This document shows, one piece after another, positions 18,869 through 28,687 of a DNA stretch of 38,926 nucleotides. Under the pieces are notes generated by a model. That model saw only the letters and a list, made by a program, of their open reading frames with translations. It was not told the DNA's origin and did no database searches. This DNA comes from an uncultured Aquimarina sp. GTDB taxonomy: Bacteria; Bacteroidota; Bacteroidia; Flavobacteriales; Flavobacteriaceae. Location: positions 1 to 38,926 of the forward strand of contig CANMLG010000037.1 of NCBI GenBank assembly GCA_947498765.1, in the 5' to 3' direction. Each line of letters begins with the position of its first letter. Position 1 is the stretch's first letter. The translations under genes were made by a program, and so were the position numbers.

Positions 18869-19225
18869 AAAAATATTCTTCAAAAAAGCTTAAAAAATTG
18901 TGGATATAAAGTTTATTATTTTTTGACTTCCAGTATAATAATTACCATAAATGCACGTTACTCCGTGAATTTAGTAATGAAATATTTTTTTTGTAAAATT
19001 TAACATTCTGTATTTTAATCACTTGTGCTTTTTATTTTTTTGTAAAACGCACTATTAGAGTAAAAATCAGTTTAAGGCGACTCAATTTTTTTTTAAAATT
19101 TGTGAGTAAAAAGAATCGTTATGTTGTTTACTTAATACGTTAAAAGTATTTGGATTAAATACATAATAGTAGTATTTCAGAACTAGCATAATTCATCAGT
19201 TAATAACTAATTTAAGGTAATTACT

Positions 19226-22200
19226 ATGAAAAAACAACTACAATTCAATAAACTATACATATTTAGTCTTGTTTGTTTTTTGCTTACAGCTAGTAATTTG
19301 TTTTCTCAAGCAAAAGGAGAATTAATAAAATTTAAAACTGTAGCTAATGAAACCATACAGGGAGACATGGCTATCACTGGTAACAGTATATTAGGTGTAA
19401 AAGGTGTTTTTCCAAATGCAGATGCTACAGCTTTAATAAATTACAATCCAAACGATGACTATAATGGATTATTAAGTAATGGTTTTGATAGAAATATAGG
19501 AGAAGATTATAATAGAGCTTACATTGATATTGATAGTGATAGGGCTCCAGGTTCTCGATTTTCAGCAATTTTTAACCCTGCTTTGGGTAATTCACAAACT
19601 GAATATGGCGGAACAACTAATGTTAATGGGTCTCCACTTTCTGCTAGTAATCAAGGAACATTCAGTTCAAGTGCGGCAAGATTAGATACAAATATTGATT
19701 GTGCTACAGTTGTTAAAGCATACTTGTATTGGTCAGGTTTTTATTTGGGTAATACATTCGATTCTCGTGATGGATCATTAACAACTCCTCGAACTAATTT
19801 TTGTGGTTCTGATTGCGAAGATTATACCGAAATAAAAATTTTACCTCCAAATGGAACTGAATATTATGATATAAGCATTAATCCTGCTGGCACATCTAAC
19901 CCTAATGGTGTACAAATACAAACAGAGGTGCTTATCGATGGGCAAGTGGGTTCATTTTATAACAGAACTATTCCATGGGATAGCCCAGTGTCTCAAAAAA
20001 GGATCCAAGGAGATGCTTATGTGTGTAAGGCAGATGTTACGTCACTTTTTAAGAGTTTAGAAGCTAATAATGTTGAAATAGATGGCTTTTGGACGGTAGC
20101 TAATGTAGTGGGTTCAACGGGGTACAGAGCTGCCGCAGGTTTAGCTGCAGGTTGGACTTTAGCAGTAATTTACGAAGATCCAACACCATCTGTAACATCA
20201 AAAAACATTTACTTTTTTGACGGTTTTGCCTCAATAAATTTTAATGATACTCCTGTAGCTTTCGATTTACCTAATTTTAATACGATACCTAATGGGGAAA
20301 TAAAAGCATGGATTGGAGCTGCTTCATTGGAAGGTGATAGAGGCTTAAGAGGCGATCAGTTTTTAATTGAAACAGAGTCTTCAAAAGTTAATTTCCCACA
20401 AGTAGGGCCATTAGACCCTGCTAATGTTCCTACATCGGCTAGGCCCCTTTCAGAAAATTCAACACCCGATAATTCAAGAAACTTTTTTAATAGTACCATA
20501 ACTAATTTAGCAGGTGATACTAACTTTAGGTTCCCAAATTCGCAAAACACATTAAGTTATGATACGGATCATTTTCAAATAGTAAATACAAACAATAGGA
20601 TTTTAAATAATGGAACTGCTGTAGGTGGAGGTATGACAGATACTACGGCTAGAATGTATTTAAATACAAATCAAGATAGTTATAGTAACTTTTTTAATGC
20701 CTTTGCAGTAGAAATTGTTGCGCCTAATGTTATTGTGGAAAAAAGATTTTTTGATAGAAATGGAAATGAATTTCCCGATTCAGCAATAGTAAATTTAGGT
20801 GATACTATAATTTATAGCTTAACGGTTCGAAATATTGGTAATGACACAGCAACAAATTTAGTTCTGGAAGACTTAATACCTATTAATACCAATTTGGATG
20901 CAAGTTCATTTGCTTATGATGGTTTTACACCCACAAATTTTTCTGTTACTCCTGGGCAACCTATTATCGACGATTTAACAGGCTTAACATTTTTAACAGA
21001 TAATATTAGTATTGGTATACCAGACTTAACAGGTTTAGATTGTGGCACACCAAGTTCTCCAGGACCGTGTTTAAATGAAGTTAAAATAGAATTTAAAGTA
21101 CAAGTAGTTGCCCAATGTAGTGAGTTGCGTAATGCTTGTAACAACGTCGTTAAAAATATTGCCACTACAAGTTATACAGGAGTGTTAAATACAAACACTT
21201 TCGATTCTAAGAGTGTACCAAGTTTTGATGATACTTGTGGGGCCTTAGCATCTGAACCTAGTATATTTTTATCTGACCAAGAACAATGTCAAGATGTTAC
21301 AGATTCTGTTTTACTGTGTGGTAGCGAACAAGAATTAGAAGCTGGACTAGGTTTTTTAAGTTACGAATGGTTTAAGTTGCCCGAAGGTTCAACCAGTAAT
21401 AATCCAAATGACGGAGTATTGATTCTGTCAAAAACTAATTTAGATACAGACCCAAATAAAATTGTAGTTACCGAAACAGGAAGATACATTGTTGTTGAAA
21501 AAACAGATAGTCCTTGTTTGAATATCACGCAAACTTTTGATGTAGAAATTTTTGATCCAACACTTTCTACATTCAGTCCCTTTAATAATCCAGCTTTAAA
21601 TGGAACTAAATTGGAACCTTGTAGTGTTGATGGTGAAATCGTCACACAATTTTTGTTGTGTAATGGTGCTATCGATATTACAGCAGATTATGTTGATCCA
21701 GATACTGGGAATAATATTTTTTACCCTAATGGAACGGAACTAACCTGGTCAAAATTTACAGAAGGCTCATGTCCAAGACCTGATAATGATAATAATTGCC
21801 CCTATGTTGGTGATGCTTGTAATTATGTAGCGCTTAAGAATTCGATTGTAGATACTATGGATGATGATACATCTATATTTAACCTAGCAGAAACTGGAAA
21901 TTACAGGTTAGAAATAGTTTTGCCTGGAGGTTGTAGTAATATTTTTTATTTTACAGCTTCAGAAGTTGATCCAGGCCTAAGTATTTCTGTTCCACCAAAT
22001 GCTATTTGTGCTGGTGATGCTTTGGTGCAAGTAAATGGACTGCCAATTACTACCACTGCAACAAGTTTACAATATAGTTTAGAATATTTAGTGGATAGGG
22101 GTAGTGGTTTTGTTTCTGAATTAACCCAAACCCCAACAAGCACTAATTATGGTAGTTTTACCATGCCAAAACCTAACCCTATTGTTAGGTTAGTGAATGT

Positions 22201-25200
22201 TCGCGTAGTAGCTAAACCTTTAATTATAGGTTTATCTGATACCTCAAGCTGCGAATTTATTTTTGAAGATACTATTGAGTTTACTGATCCAATTATTGAA
22301 CGATTTGAATTTACTAGATTACCTTCATGTAGTGTAGATAATTTAGTAAGTAGTGAAGATGATACCAAAGCGGATATTATTGTTGAAGTAGCTCCGGGGA
22401 CCCCTCAATATTATTATCAATTAATTGATACCAAAGGAACTCCTTCATTAGCAGATGATGTTATTGCAGAAGAATCTTTGCCTACAAGTAACTTTGTATT
22501 TCCATTTTTTAATGTAGATCCTAATGGAACCTATAAAATTCGTGTATTTTCAGGTAACAGTGCTAGCATTGGTTTAAGTGAACCTATTAGCAATGCTGAA
22601 TGTGCACAGGAAGCAGGACCTATTCAGACACCACCATATCCAACATATTCAGGTGTTTTCTCAATTGAAAAGGAAATTACGTGTACCGCTGGAGAGTTCA
22701 AGCTTGAATTAACAACACCAAGTGCCACATTAGATTTATCACCAGCAGTATTTCAAATTCTTGAATTAGGCATAACAGGTAGAGGAATAAGTACGATATT
22801 TAGAGTGGATGATATAAGTAATCAACCACCAGTTGTTGATGATACAGCAGGAGTTGGTACACCTACAGGACCTGATGTTTCTGATGTTACCTTTGTTGAT
22901 ATAGCAGCGCTTCCAGCAGAGTTAACCTTAGAAATTGACTTAAATGGGTGTATTGTTACACAAAATATACCTAATCCATTGGTAGCAAACGAAGGTTTAG
23001 ACTTAACTATAGCTGATGCCTCAGTAAATCCGATTTGTAATGGCGAGAGTAATCACCGCTTTAGAGTTACGGCTACAGAAGCAGATGGCAGTGACTTGCC
23101 AGCCGGTAGAATTTTGGAATACGCCATAGTATCAGGACCAGTAACTGTTGCAAGACAGCCAGACCCTATTTTTATCAATTTACCTGCAGGAGTATATACT
23201 GTTGAAATTGCAGATATTACCAATCCTGATGACGAGTGTACGGCACAAAAAGAATATACAATAACAGATCCTGCTCCTTTAGTTGCACCTGAGTTAGAAG
23301 TAGTAGATAACTTAGCTTGTGATACCGATGGAAGTATTACAATTAAAGATGCGGCAACCTTAGATATTGGCGGAACAGGAACCTATATAGAATTTCAGCT
23401 TTTTAATGGGGGATCAGTACCAATACGTACCATAACATCAATTGCGGATCTCCCTTTTAGAGATCTTAAAAAAGGAAATTATACACTTGTTATTATTGAC
23501 TCTAACGAATGCGAATCACCAGTATCTAACGAAATAGTTTTCGATTTGTCTGGGGATATCAATTTTATACCTGCTAATCAAATAGAAATTACTCCAGAAA
23601 ATGGTGTTGTAGAATGTTTTAATGATCGTACAACTATTAGTTTTAGTATAAGTAATTATACCGGTTTTTATAGGTATGAAATAAGTGATGGTTCGGGAAC
23701 TGTAATTGATAGAAATGTTAGTCCATTAAATACAGCAACTACTACAAGAGTTACTACATCAAACACATTAGAAATAGGAACTTATACCATAGAAGTAATA
23801 GCTACAGATGGAGTTACAGATACATCAAAAAGCTTGTGTTCTGATATAGATATAGTTCAAATTACAGGCCCAGATAAGCCTTTGGAATTAACTATTGATG
23901 AGGTAACACAATTAACTTGTGATCGACCAGTAACTATTTTGGCTTCGGCCGATGGAGGAACAGCTCCTTATACCTTTGAACTAGTAGAAACTGCTAATCC
24001 ATTAACTGTTATTGCGACTAGTACCACTGGTTTCTTTGGAAGTGATTTAAATATTAGAGAGGGTAGCTATACCGTTCGTGTAAGAGATAATTTTCCTGCA
24101 TGTCCAGCAGATGAAGAAGCATTACCAGTAATTGCACCTGTAGTACTACCTAGTGTGTCAATTACAGCTACGCCAATTGTATGTAAAGAAGATGTATCCA
24201 CAATTGAAGCAACACCAACAGCTGGTGATGCTCCTGTAACATCAATTAATTATACGTTGTTAAAAGTTGATAATGCTGCCGGTGATAATCCAATATCAAT
24301 TGCAGGTGTACCACCACAGAATAGTAATATTTTTACAAATGTTATACCAGGCGAAAATGGAGCTGCCAATTTTTATTTAGTAAGTGTTATTGATAGTTTT
24401 GGTTGTACTGTAAATTCAAATGTTATTTCATTAGAAAAGCCTGCTCCAATAGAAATAACTAGAGATTTATTAATACCTATTGCCTGTGATAATACAAGGT
24501 CAGACAAAGGTGTTGAAACGGCACGCTACCAAATAGGAATTTCAAGTGGTACCTCAATTACTACTGTTGAATTATTAACTGGCGATCCTAGAGAAGCAAC
24601 TACTGTAGTAGCAGAAACGAATAATAGTACTGGTTTGGCTTTGGGTGTCTTTGAACTACCAACAGGTGTAAATTATTTTAGAATAGTCGATAGTAATGGT
24701 TGCGAGGAGTTTACTACAGTAATTGTAAGTCCGCCACCAACAAATATAGTTTATGATATTGTAACACCAGATGGCAGGTTATGCGCCGATAGTAGTGGTT
24801 TTGTGGATATTGCGGGACCAGTTACAGGAGGCGTAGGTGCATATACCTATAATATTTATTTGGCAACAGATACTGGTTTTTCAAATCCATTAAGTGAAAC
24901 TACTACACCTGAGGTGGTAAAAGAAACGGATACTAGATTTACCGGTTTAGACGAAGGAGATTATGTGTACAGAGTAACTAGTGGACCCACAGAAATATTA
25001 GGTTGTACTCCTGTGGTGAAAAATTTTAGTATTGAAAAACATCCAGCACTTACTTTTGAAACATCAGCTACTGAAATATCTTGTTCTGGAGAAGAAGATG
25101 GAAGCATAACAGTAAAGTTAGACGAAGGTTTAGGTATAGGTCCCTACACTGTTATTATTGTTGAAGAAGAGGGGGTTACTGAAGGTTCTGCTGAATTTGC

Positions 25201-26668
25201 AGATGGTGATATACAAGGAACTATCGATTTAGGAAAGGGGAATTCAATAAGTATATCTGCAGATACACTACCTGCAACTATTGAAAATTTAGCAGCAGGT
25301 GATTATGTGGTTTTAGTAAGTGATTTAGGGACAGGCTGTACTACACAAGAAAAAATAGAAACCGTAGCCACCAAGGAAGCTATTGTGGTAACTGAAGTGC
25401 TTCGATCTACACCCGATTGTTTAGGTGACGAAAATGGAATGATTACATACGAAGTTAGTGGAGGTAGACCTCCTTATTATTATGTAGTTATTGAGGAGCG
25501 GGATGTAGATACTGAAGCTGAACCATTAGCAACAGCTATTTTTGGTGTTCCTGAAAATTTAGTTGCAGATACAGGTGTTGTAGATCAGTTTACTATAATG
25601 AATTTAAAAGCTAATGTGTCTTATGAAGTATTTGTAGTTGATTCAGGGAACGCATTGCCTGAACCAGATTTATTAATTTGTGAGCCTATTTTACGTGAAT
25701 TTTCACTTGAATTGCCAGATATAAATAACTTTACAGCTATAGCAATTCCCGATTGTAAAGAAATTGATGATGCCGAAGATTTTGGAACATATACTATTAT
25801 AGCTACCAATGGAAATGAGTTAATTGATGTAGCAGATATTACTTATGTGGTAGTTAATAAAACTGATGGATCTGAAGTGGCTAGAGGTGTAAAAGGCGAA
25901 GATACTGTAGAGGGTGTGCCAGCTGGGGATTACAATGTAATATTGGAATATGACGCTCCAGAGGGAACTACAGTTTGTCCTTCAGAACCTTTTGAATTAG
26001 ATGTATTAGTTCCTTTTACAAAAGTAGCTTTTGTAACTCAACCTGATGAGTCTGGTAGTTTAATTCCGTTTATACAAACCCGTCGTGTAAATAAATATAA
26101 ATTAGAAGCAACAGGAGGTATTGTAGCTCCTGGTGATCCAAATCCATATATCTTCACAGTGTTATTTACTACAACCGAAGGAGCAGTACCAGATAGAGAA
26201 ATTCCTATAAACGCCGATGGTACTTTTGATGTAAAAGAAGATGGTTTTTATACCTTTAGGGTGACTGATAAAACTTTTCGTGGTGAAGATGCAAGTAATT
26301 TGTGTTTTGATCAGGTGGATGGAATTTCTATTAAAGTGATTAATTTAGAAATTCCTAATGTATTTAATCCAGATAGTAGTGATTTTGCAGAAACTACATG
26401 GTATCCAGATAGGCTTACTGTATTCACCACCAATACCATTGACCCTGATCCATTTATTGATTACGAAAATATGGAGGTATTAGTTTTTGACCGCTATGGA
26501 AGAATGTTAAAAGAATTTAGAGGAATTAAACTTAGAGAAAATGGTGAAGGATGGGATGGAACTTATGAAGGTTCGTTAATGCCCTCGGGGGATTATTGGT
26601 ATTTGATAAAATTAAATGATGATCGCGGACGTGAGTTTGTAGGGCATTTTACACTTTATCGTAAATAA
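19226..26668 (+). CDS. Giant SprB-like T9SS surface protein (adhesin B), type B C-terminal domain
   Basis: The protein has 2480 residues. A signal peptide covers residues 1-27 (cut LFS|QA). The N-terminal region of about 470 residues matches adhesin A (GDMAITGNSILGVKG, YLYWSGFY, AGWTLAVIYEDPTPSV). A DUF11-like domain spans about 503-660 (VRNIGNDTATNLVLEDLIP), followed by Cys-containing Ig-like segments. SprB-type repeats run from about residue 1270 to 2300 (DCLGDENGMITYE, GRPPYYY, DSFGCTV). The type B sorting domain runs from about 2373 to the end (IPNVFNPDSS, TWYPD, FDRYGR, GEGWDGTYEG, MPSGDYWYLIKL) with no pentapeptide insertion. It is colinear with adhesin A up to about residue 1445 and again from about 1460, so adhesin A's extra 2,800 residues have no equivalent here. 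Its SprF gene begins 8 bp after the stop. Export by T9SS is well supported; an adhesin or gliding role is inferred. Confidence 0.93.
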   Translation: MKKQLQFNKLYIFSLVCFLLTASNLFSQAKGELIKFKTVANETIQGDMAITGNSILGVKGVFPNADATALINYNPNDDYNGLLSNGFDRNIGEDYNRAYIDIDSDRAPGSRFSAIFNPALGNSQTEYGGTTNVNGSPLSASNQGTFSSSAARLDTNIDCATVVKAYLYWSGFYLGNTFDSRDGSLTTPRTNFCGSDCEDYTEIKILPPNGTEYYDISINPAGTSNPNGVQIQTEVLIDGQVGSFYNRTIPWDSPVSQKRIQGDAYVCKADVTSLFKSLEANNVEIDGFWTVANVVGSTGYRAAAGLAAGWTLAVIYEDPTPSVTSKNIYFFDGFASINFNDTPVAFDLPNFNTIPNGEIKAWIGAASLEGDRGLRGDQFLIETESSKVNFPQVGPLDPANVPTSARPLSENSTPDNSRNFFNSTITNLAGDTNFRFPNSQNTLSYDTDHFQIVNTNNRILNNGTAVGGGMTDTTARMYLNTNQDSYSNFFNAFAVEIVAPNVIVEKRFFDRNGNEFPDSAIVNLGDTIIYSLTVRNIGNDTATNLVLEDLIPINTNLDASSFAYDGFTPTNFSVTPGQPIIDDLTGLTFLTDNISIGIPDLTGLDCGTPSSPGPCLNEVKIEFKVQVVAQCSELRNACNNVVKNIATTSYTGVLNTNTFDSKSVPSFDDTCGALASEPSIFLSDQEQCQDVTDSVLLCGSEQELEAGLGFLSYEWFKLPEGSTSNNPNDGVLILSKTNLDTDPNKIVVTETGRYIVVEKTDSPCLNITQTFDVEIFDPTLSTFSPFNNPALNGTKLEPCSVDGEIVTQFLLCNGAIDITADYVDPDTGNNIFYPNGTELTWSKFTEGSCPRPDNDNNCPYVGDACNYVALKNSIVDTMDDDTSIFNLAETGNYRLEIVLPGGCSNIFYFTASEVDPGLSISVPPNAICAGDALVQVNGLPITTTATSLQYSLEYLVDRGSGFVSELTQTPTSTNYGSFTMPKPNPIVRLVNVRVVAKPLIIGLSDTSSCEFIFEDTIEFTDPIIERFEFTRLPSCSVDNLVSSEDDTKADIIVEVAPGTPQYYYQLIDTKGTPSLADDVIAEESLPTSNFVFPFFNVDPNGTYKIRVFSGNSASIGLSEPISNAECAQEAGPIQTPPYPTYSGVFSIEKEITCTAGEFKLELTTPSATLDLSPAVFQILELGITGRGISTIFRVDDISNQPPVVDDTAGVGTPTGPDVSDVTFVDIAALPAELTLEIDLNGCIVTQNIPNPLVANEGLDLTIADASVNPICNGESNHRFRVTATEADGSDLPAGRILEYAIVSGPVTVARQPDPIFINLPAGVYTVEIADITNPDDECTAQKEYTITDPAPLVAPELEVVDNLACDTDGSITIKDAATLDIGGTGTYIEFQLFNGGSVPIRTITSIADLPFRDLKKGNYTLVIIDSNECESPVSNEIVFDLSGDINFIPANQIEITPENGVVECFNDRTTISFSISNYTGFYRYEISDGSGTVIDRNVSPLNTATTTRVTTSNTLEIGTYTIEVIATDGVTDTSKSLCSDIDIVQITGPDKPLELTIDEVTQLTCDRPVTILASADGGTAPYTFELVETANPLTVIATSTTGFFGSDLNIREGSYTVRVRDNFPACPADEEALPVIAPVVLPSVSITATPIVCKEDVSTIEATPTAGDAPVTSINYTLLKVDNAAGDNPISIAGVPPQNSNIFTNVIPGENGAANFYLVSVIDSFGCTVNSNVISLEKPAPIEITRDLLIPIACDNTRSDKGVETARYQIGISSGTSITTVELLTGDPREATTVVAETNNSTGLALGVFELPTGVNYFRIVDSNGCEEFTTVIVSPPPTNIVYDIVTPDGRLCADSSGFVDIAGPVTGGVGAYTYNIYLATDTGFSNPLSETTTPEVVKETDTRFTGLDEGDYVYRVTSGPTEILGCTPVVKNFSIEKHPALTFETSATEISCSGEEDGSITVKLDEGLGIGPYTVIIVEEEGVTEGSAEFADGDIQGTIDLGKGNSISISADTLPATIENLAAGDYVVLVSDLGTGCTTQEKIETVATKEAIVVTEVLRSTPDCLGDENGMITYEVSGGRPPYYYVVIEERDVDTEAEPLATAIFGVPENLVADTGVVDQFTIMNLKANVSYEVFVVDSGNALPEPDLLICEPILREFSLELPDINNFTAIAIPDCKEIDDAEDFGTYTIIATNGNELIDVADITYVVVNKTDGSEVARGVKGEDTVEGVPAGDYNVILEYDAPEGTTVCPSEPFELDVLVPFTKVAFVTQPDESGSLIPFIQTRRVNKYKLEATGGIVAPGDPNPYIFTVLFTTTEGAVPDREIPINADGTFDVKEDGFYTFRVTDKTFRGEDASNLCFDQVDGISIKVINLEIPNVFNPDSSDFAETTWYPDRLTVFTTNTIDPDPFIDYENMEVLVFDRYGRMLKEFRGIKLRENGEGWDGTYEGSLMPSGDYWYLIKLNDDRGREFVGHFTLYRK

Positions 26669-26676
26669 AATTTATA

Positions 26677-27621
26677 GTGAATAAACATTTTAGCTTTATA
26701 TACTTTTTGTTCATTACATGTTTCTGTGTTAATGCGCAAGAATTTAATTTGCCTGTAATAAATCAATATATTACTGATAACCCTTTTTTAATATCGGCAT
26801 CCTATGCAGGTATAGGAGATTGTTGGCAAATTCGTGGTACAGGATTTGAACAGTGGGTAGGCGTGGATAACGCTCCTAGTACGCAAACCATATCAGTTGA
26901 TGGTCGAATTCAAAACAGATCAGGTGTTGGAGCGGTATTGTTTAATGATAGTAATGGATTTACTTCTCAAAGAGGGTTTCAAGGCTCATTTGCACACCAT
27001 TTAACCTTGAGTGAATACTCACGCCAGTACTTGTCTTTTGGTATTAGTTACAAATACACACAGTTTAATATCGATTCTTCGCAATTTAATCGCCCTTTAT
27101 TAGCTGCAGCTGGTGATATTAATACTATAGATCATAATTTTGATGCCAGTGTACTATATCGAATAAAAACCTTTTTTATAACGTTAAATGCTATTAATTT
27201 ACTTAATAAACCATTAGAGGATTTTAGTGTTAATGAACCTGGGAATTTGACAAACTACTATGCTTATTCAGGCTTTACGTTTGAAAATGTATTCAAAAAG
27301 TTACAATTTGAACCATCGGTGCTTTATCGTCAATTTTCAAGTGATCAGCGTTCTACACTAGATACTAATTTTAAGGTGCGTAAATTTTTTCAGGATAGTT
27401 ATTTGTGGGGAGGTATCTCAGTGCGTAGTATTGTTGATCAGAGCTTTAAGCCTTTGTCGGTTTCGCCAATGATTGGGATTAAAAAAGCTAAATTTTACTT
27501 TGCATACGGCTACCAAGCCAATGTAAACGAAGTCTCTGGAACAGATAATAGTGGTTCACATTTGCTCAGTTTAGGGATTGACTTTGGTTGTCGAAAAAGT
27601 ACTTGTGGCTGTACTTATTAA
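26677..27621 (+). CDS. PorP/SprF-family T9SS outer-membrane protein (SprF-B), GTG start
   Basis: This is a 314-residue paralogue of SprF-A with the same architecture: signal peptide (residues 1-20, VNA|QE), beta-barrel-like body and C-terminal Cys tail CRKSTCGCTY. The GTG start is chosen because it is needed for a full signal peptide and gives exactly the same length and opening (M-N-K-H against M-N-R-H) as SprF-A; no in-frame ATG fits. It lies 8 bp after adhesin B, whose secretion it probably supports. The synonymous codons differ from SprF-A throughout, so the protein identity of about 95% reflects selection rather than a very recent copy. It converges on rlmF, which ends 51 bp away; I see no strong terminator between them. 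Confidence 0.93.
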   Translation: MNKHFSFIYFLFITCFCVNAQEFNLPVINQYITDNPFLISASYAGIGDCWQIRGTGFEQWVGVDNAPSTQTISVDGRIQNRSGVGAVLFNDSNGFTSQRGFQGSFAHHLTLSEYSRQYLSFGISYKYTQFNIDSSQFNRPLLAAAGDINTIDHNFDASVLYRIKTFFITLNAINLLNKPLEDFSVNEPGNLTNYYAYSGFTFENVFKKLQFEPSVLYRQFSSDQRSTLDTNFKVRKFFQDSYLWGGISVRSIVDQSFKPLSVSPMIGIKKAKFYFAYGYQANVNEVSGTDNSGSHLLSLGIDFGCRKSTCGCTY

Positions 27622-27672
27622 TAATTGTTTAGACGTTTATTGTTTTTTAGAATACTTAAAGTCGATATCCAA

Positions 27673-28593
27673 TTACAAAAATGTCCAAGCAATAATTCTA
27701 CTTACTTTATTTCCTTGTCCCATAGGAATTACTTTAAATGAGGTTACTTCGGCTTCTTTTAAGGCTTTTTTCAAAGGACGAATATGATCTTTTTTGGATA
27801 CTAATGAGCTGAACCAAGTGCAATTATTTTTGTAGTTTCTACTTTGGAAAATGATATTTTTTATAAATTTCAATTCACCACCTTCACACCAAAGTTCATT
27901 ATGTTGACCGCCAAAATTTAGTTCTGGATTTTCTATTTCCTTACCTGTTAAGTTTTTTACTTTTCTGAAATTGCTACTTAATGCCGCTTCTGCAGAAGCG
28001 TGAAAAGGAGGATTACAAATACTTACAGCAATATGCTCATCTTGTTTAAGGATATCTCTAAAAATAGAGTTTGGATTGCCTTGCAGGCGTAAATCAACCA
28101 TAGTTTTTAGCTGTGGATTTTTGGTTACTATACTTTTTGCAGAAGCTAAAGCAACTTCCGAAATATCGGAACCAATAAATGACCAGCCATACTCACTATT
28201 TCCAATAATGGGGTACACACAATTAGCGCCTACACCAATATCCAAACATATGGTTTTTTCTCCTTTTGGAATTTCATTATTGTTATGCTCGGCCAATAAA
28301 TCGGCTATGTAATGTATGTAATCCGCTCTTCCAGGAATAGGGGAACATAAATGACCTTCGGGAATATCCCAAAAATCAATATTGTAGTAGTGTTTTAATA
28401 AAGCACTATTCAATGCTTTTACGCCTGTAGGATTTGAAAAATCAATAGATAAATCTCCGTATTGATTAGGTCTAACAAACTCTTTTAATGCAGGTAATGC
28501 CGTAGTTAATACATCAAAATCGTAACGTTCAATATGTTTATTTCTGGGATGTAAATTTGCTTTTTTACTAGGTTGTGGTTTTTTTGTTGTCAT
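27673..28593 (-). CDS. rlmF: 23S rRNA (adenine-N6)-methyltransferase RlmF
   Basis: The protein has 306 residues from the ATG at 28593. It should methylate A1618 of 23S rRNA (E. coli numbering) using SAM in the cytoplasm. Recognised features are NLHPRNKHIERYDF near the N terminus, IPGRADYIHYIADLL, the SAM-binding motif DIGVGANCVYP, the catalytic NPPF motif of N6-adenine methyltransferases (CNPPFHASAEAA), and NFGGQHNELWCEGGE. All follow E. coli RlmF (YbiN) in order. A GTG at 28635 would add 14 residues, but the preceding residues (HHGLIIKNKII) do not look like the family, so the ATG directly before TTKKPQPSKK is preferred. It lies downstream of dusB on the same strand with a gap of about 94 bp. 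Both are RNA-modification genes, but cotranscription is not shown. Confidence 0.95.
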   Translation of the reverse strand: MTTKKPQPSKKANLHPRNKHIERYDFDVLTTALPALKEFVRPNQYGDLSIDFSNPTGVKALNSALLKHYYNIDFWDIPEGHLCSPIPGRADYIHYIADLLAEHNNNEIPKGEKTICLDIGVGANCVYPIIGNSEYGWSFIGSDISEVALASAKSIVTKNPQLKTMVDLRLQGNPNSIFRDILKQDEHIAVSICNPPFHASAEAALSSNFRKVKNLTGKEIENPELNFGGQHNELWCEGGELKFIKNIIFQSRNYKNNCTWFSSLVSKKDHIRPLKKALKEAEVTSFKVIPMGQGNKVSRIIAWTFL

Positions 28594-28687
28594 GATAATT
28601 TTGTTTTTTATAATTAATCCATGATGTAAAACCACAAATTGGGAATAGTATTAATGTTATAATTTGATAATTGAAATTTTACTGAAA

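Larger units (their letters stand above)
18574..19225. other. 652-bp intergenic region between the two adhesin modules
   Basis: This stretch is very AT-rich and has no convincing coding frame. It holds a long bidirectional terminator hairpin (18625-18680) and two further inverted repeats (18691-18718 and 18841-18868), and then about 350 bp with many T runs. It must contain the promoter of adhesin B, but I find no exact TAnnTTTG element. The region is larger than any other gap in the window and may hold regulatory sites or a small RNA. Confidence 0.7.

Noticed and set aside
27578..27787. Plus-strand frame of 69 codons between SprF-B and rlmF
   Set aside because: It overlaps the ends of two well-supported genes in another frame or strand and has no recognisable product.
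28594..28635. Longer form of rlmF beginning at a GTG
   Set aside because: The 14 added residues do not fit the family, and the ATG at 28593 lies at the usual distance from the LHPRNKH motif.
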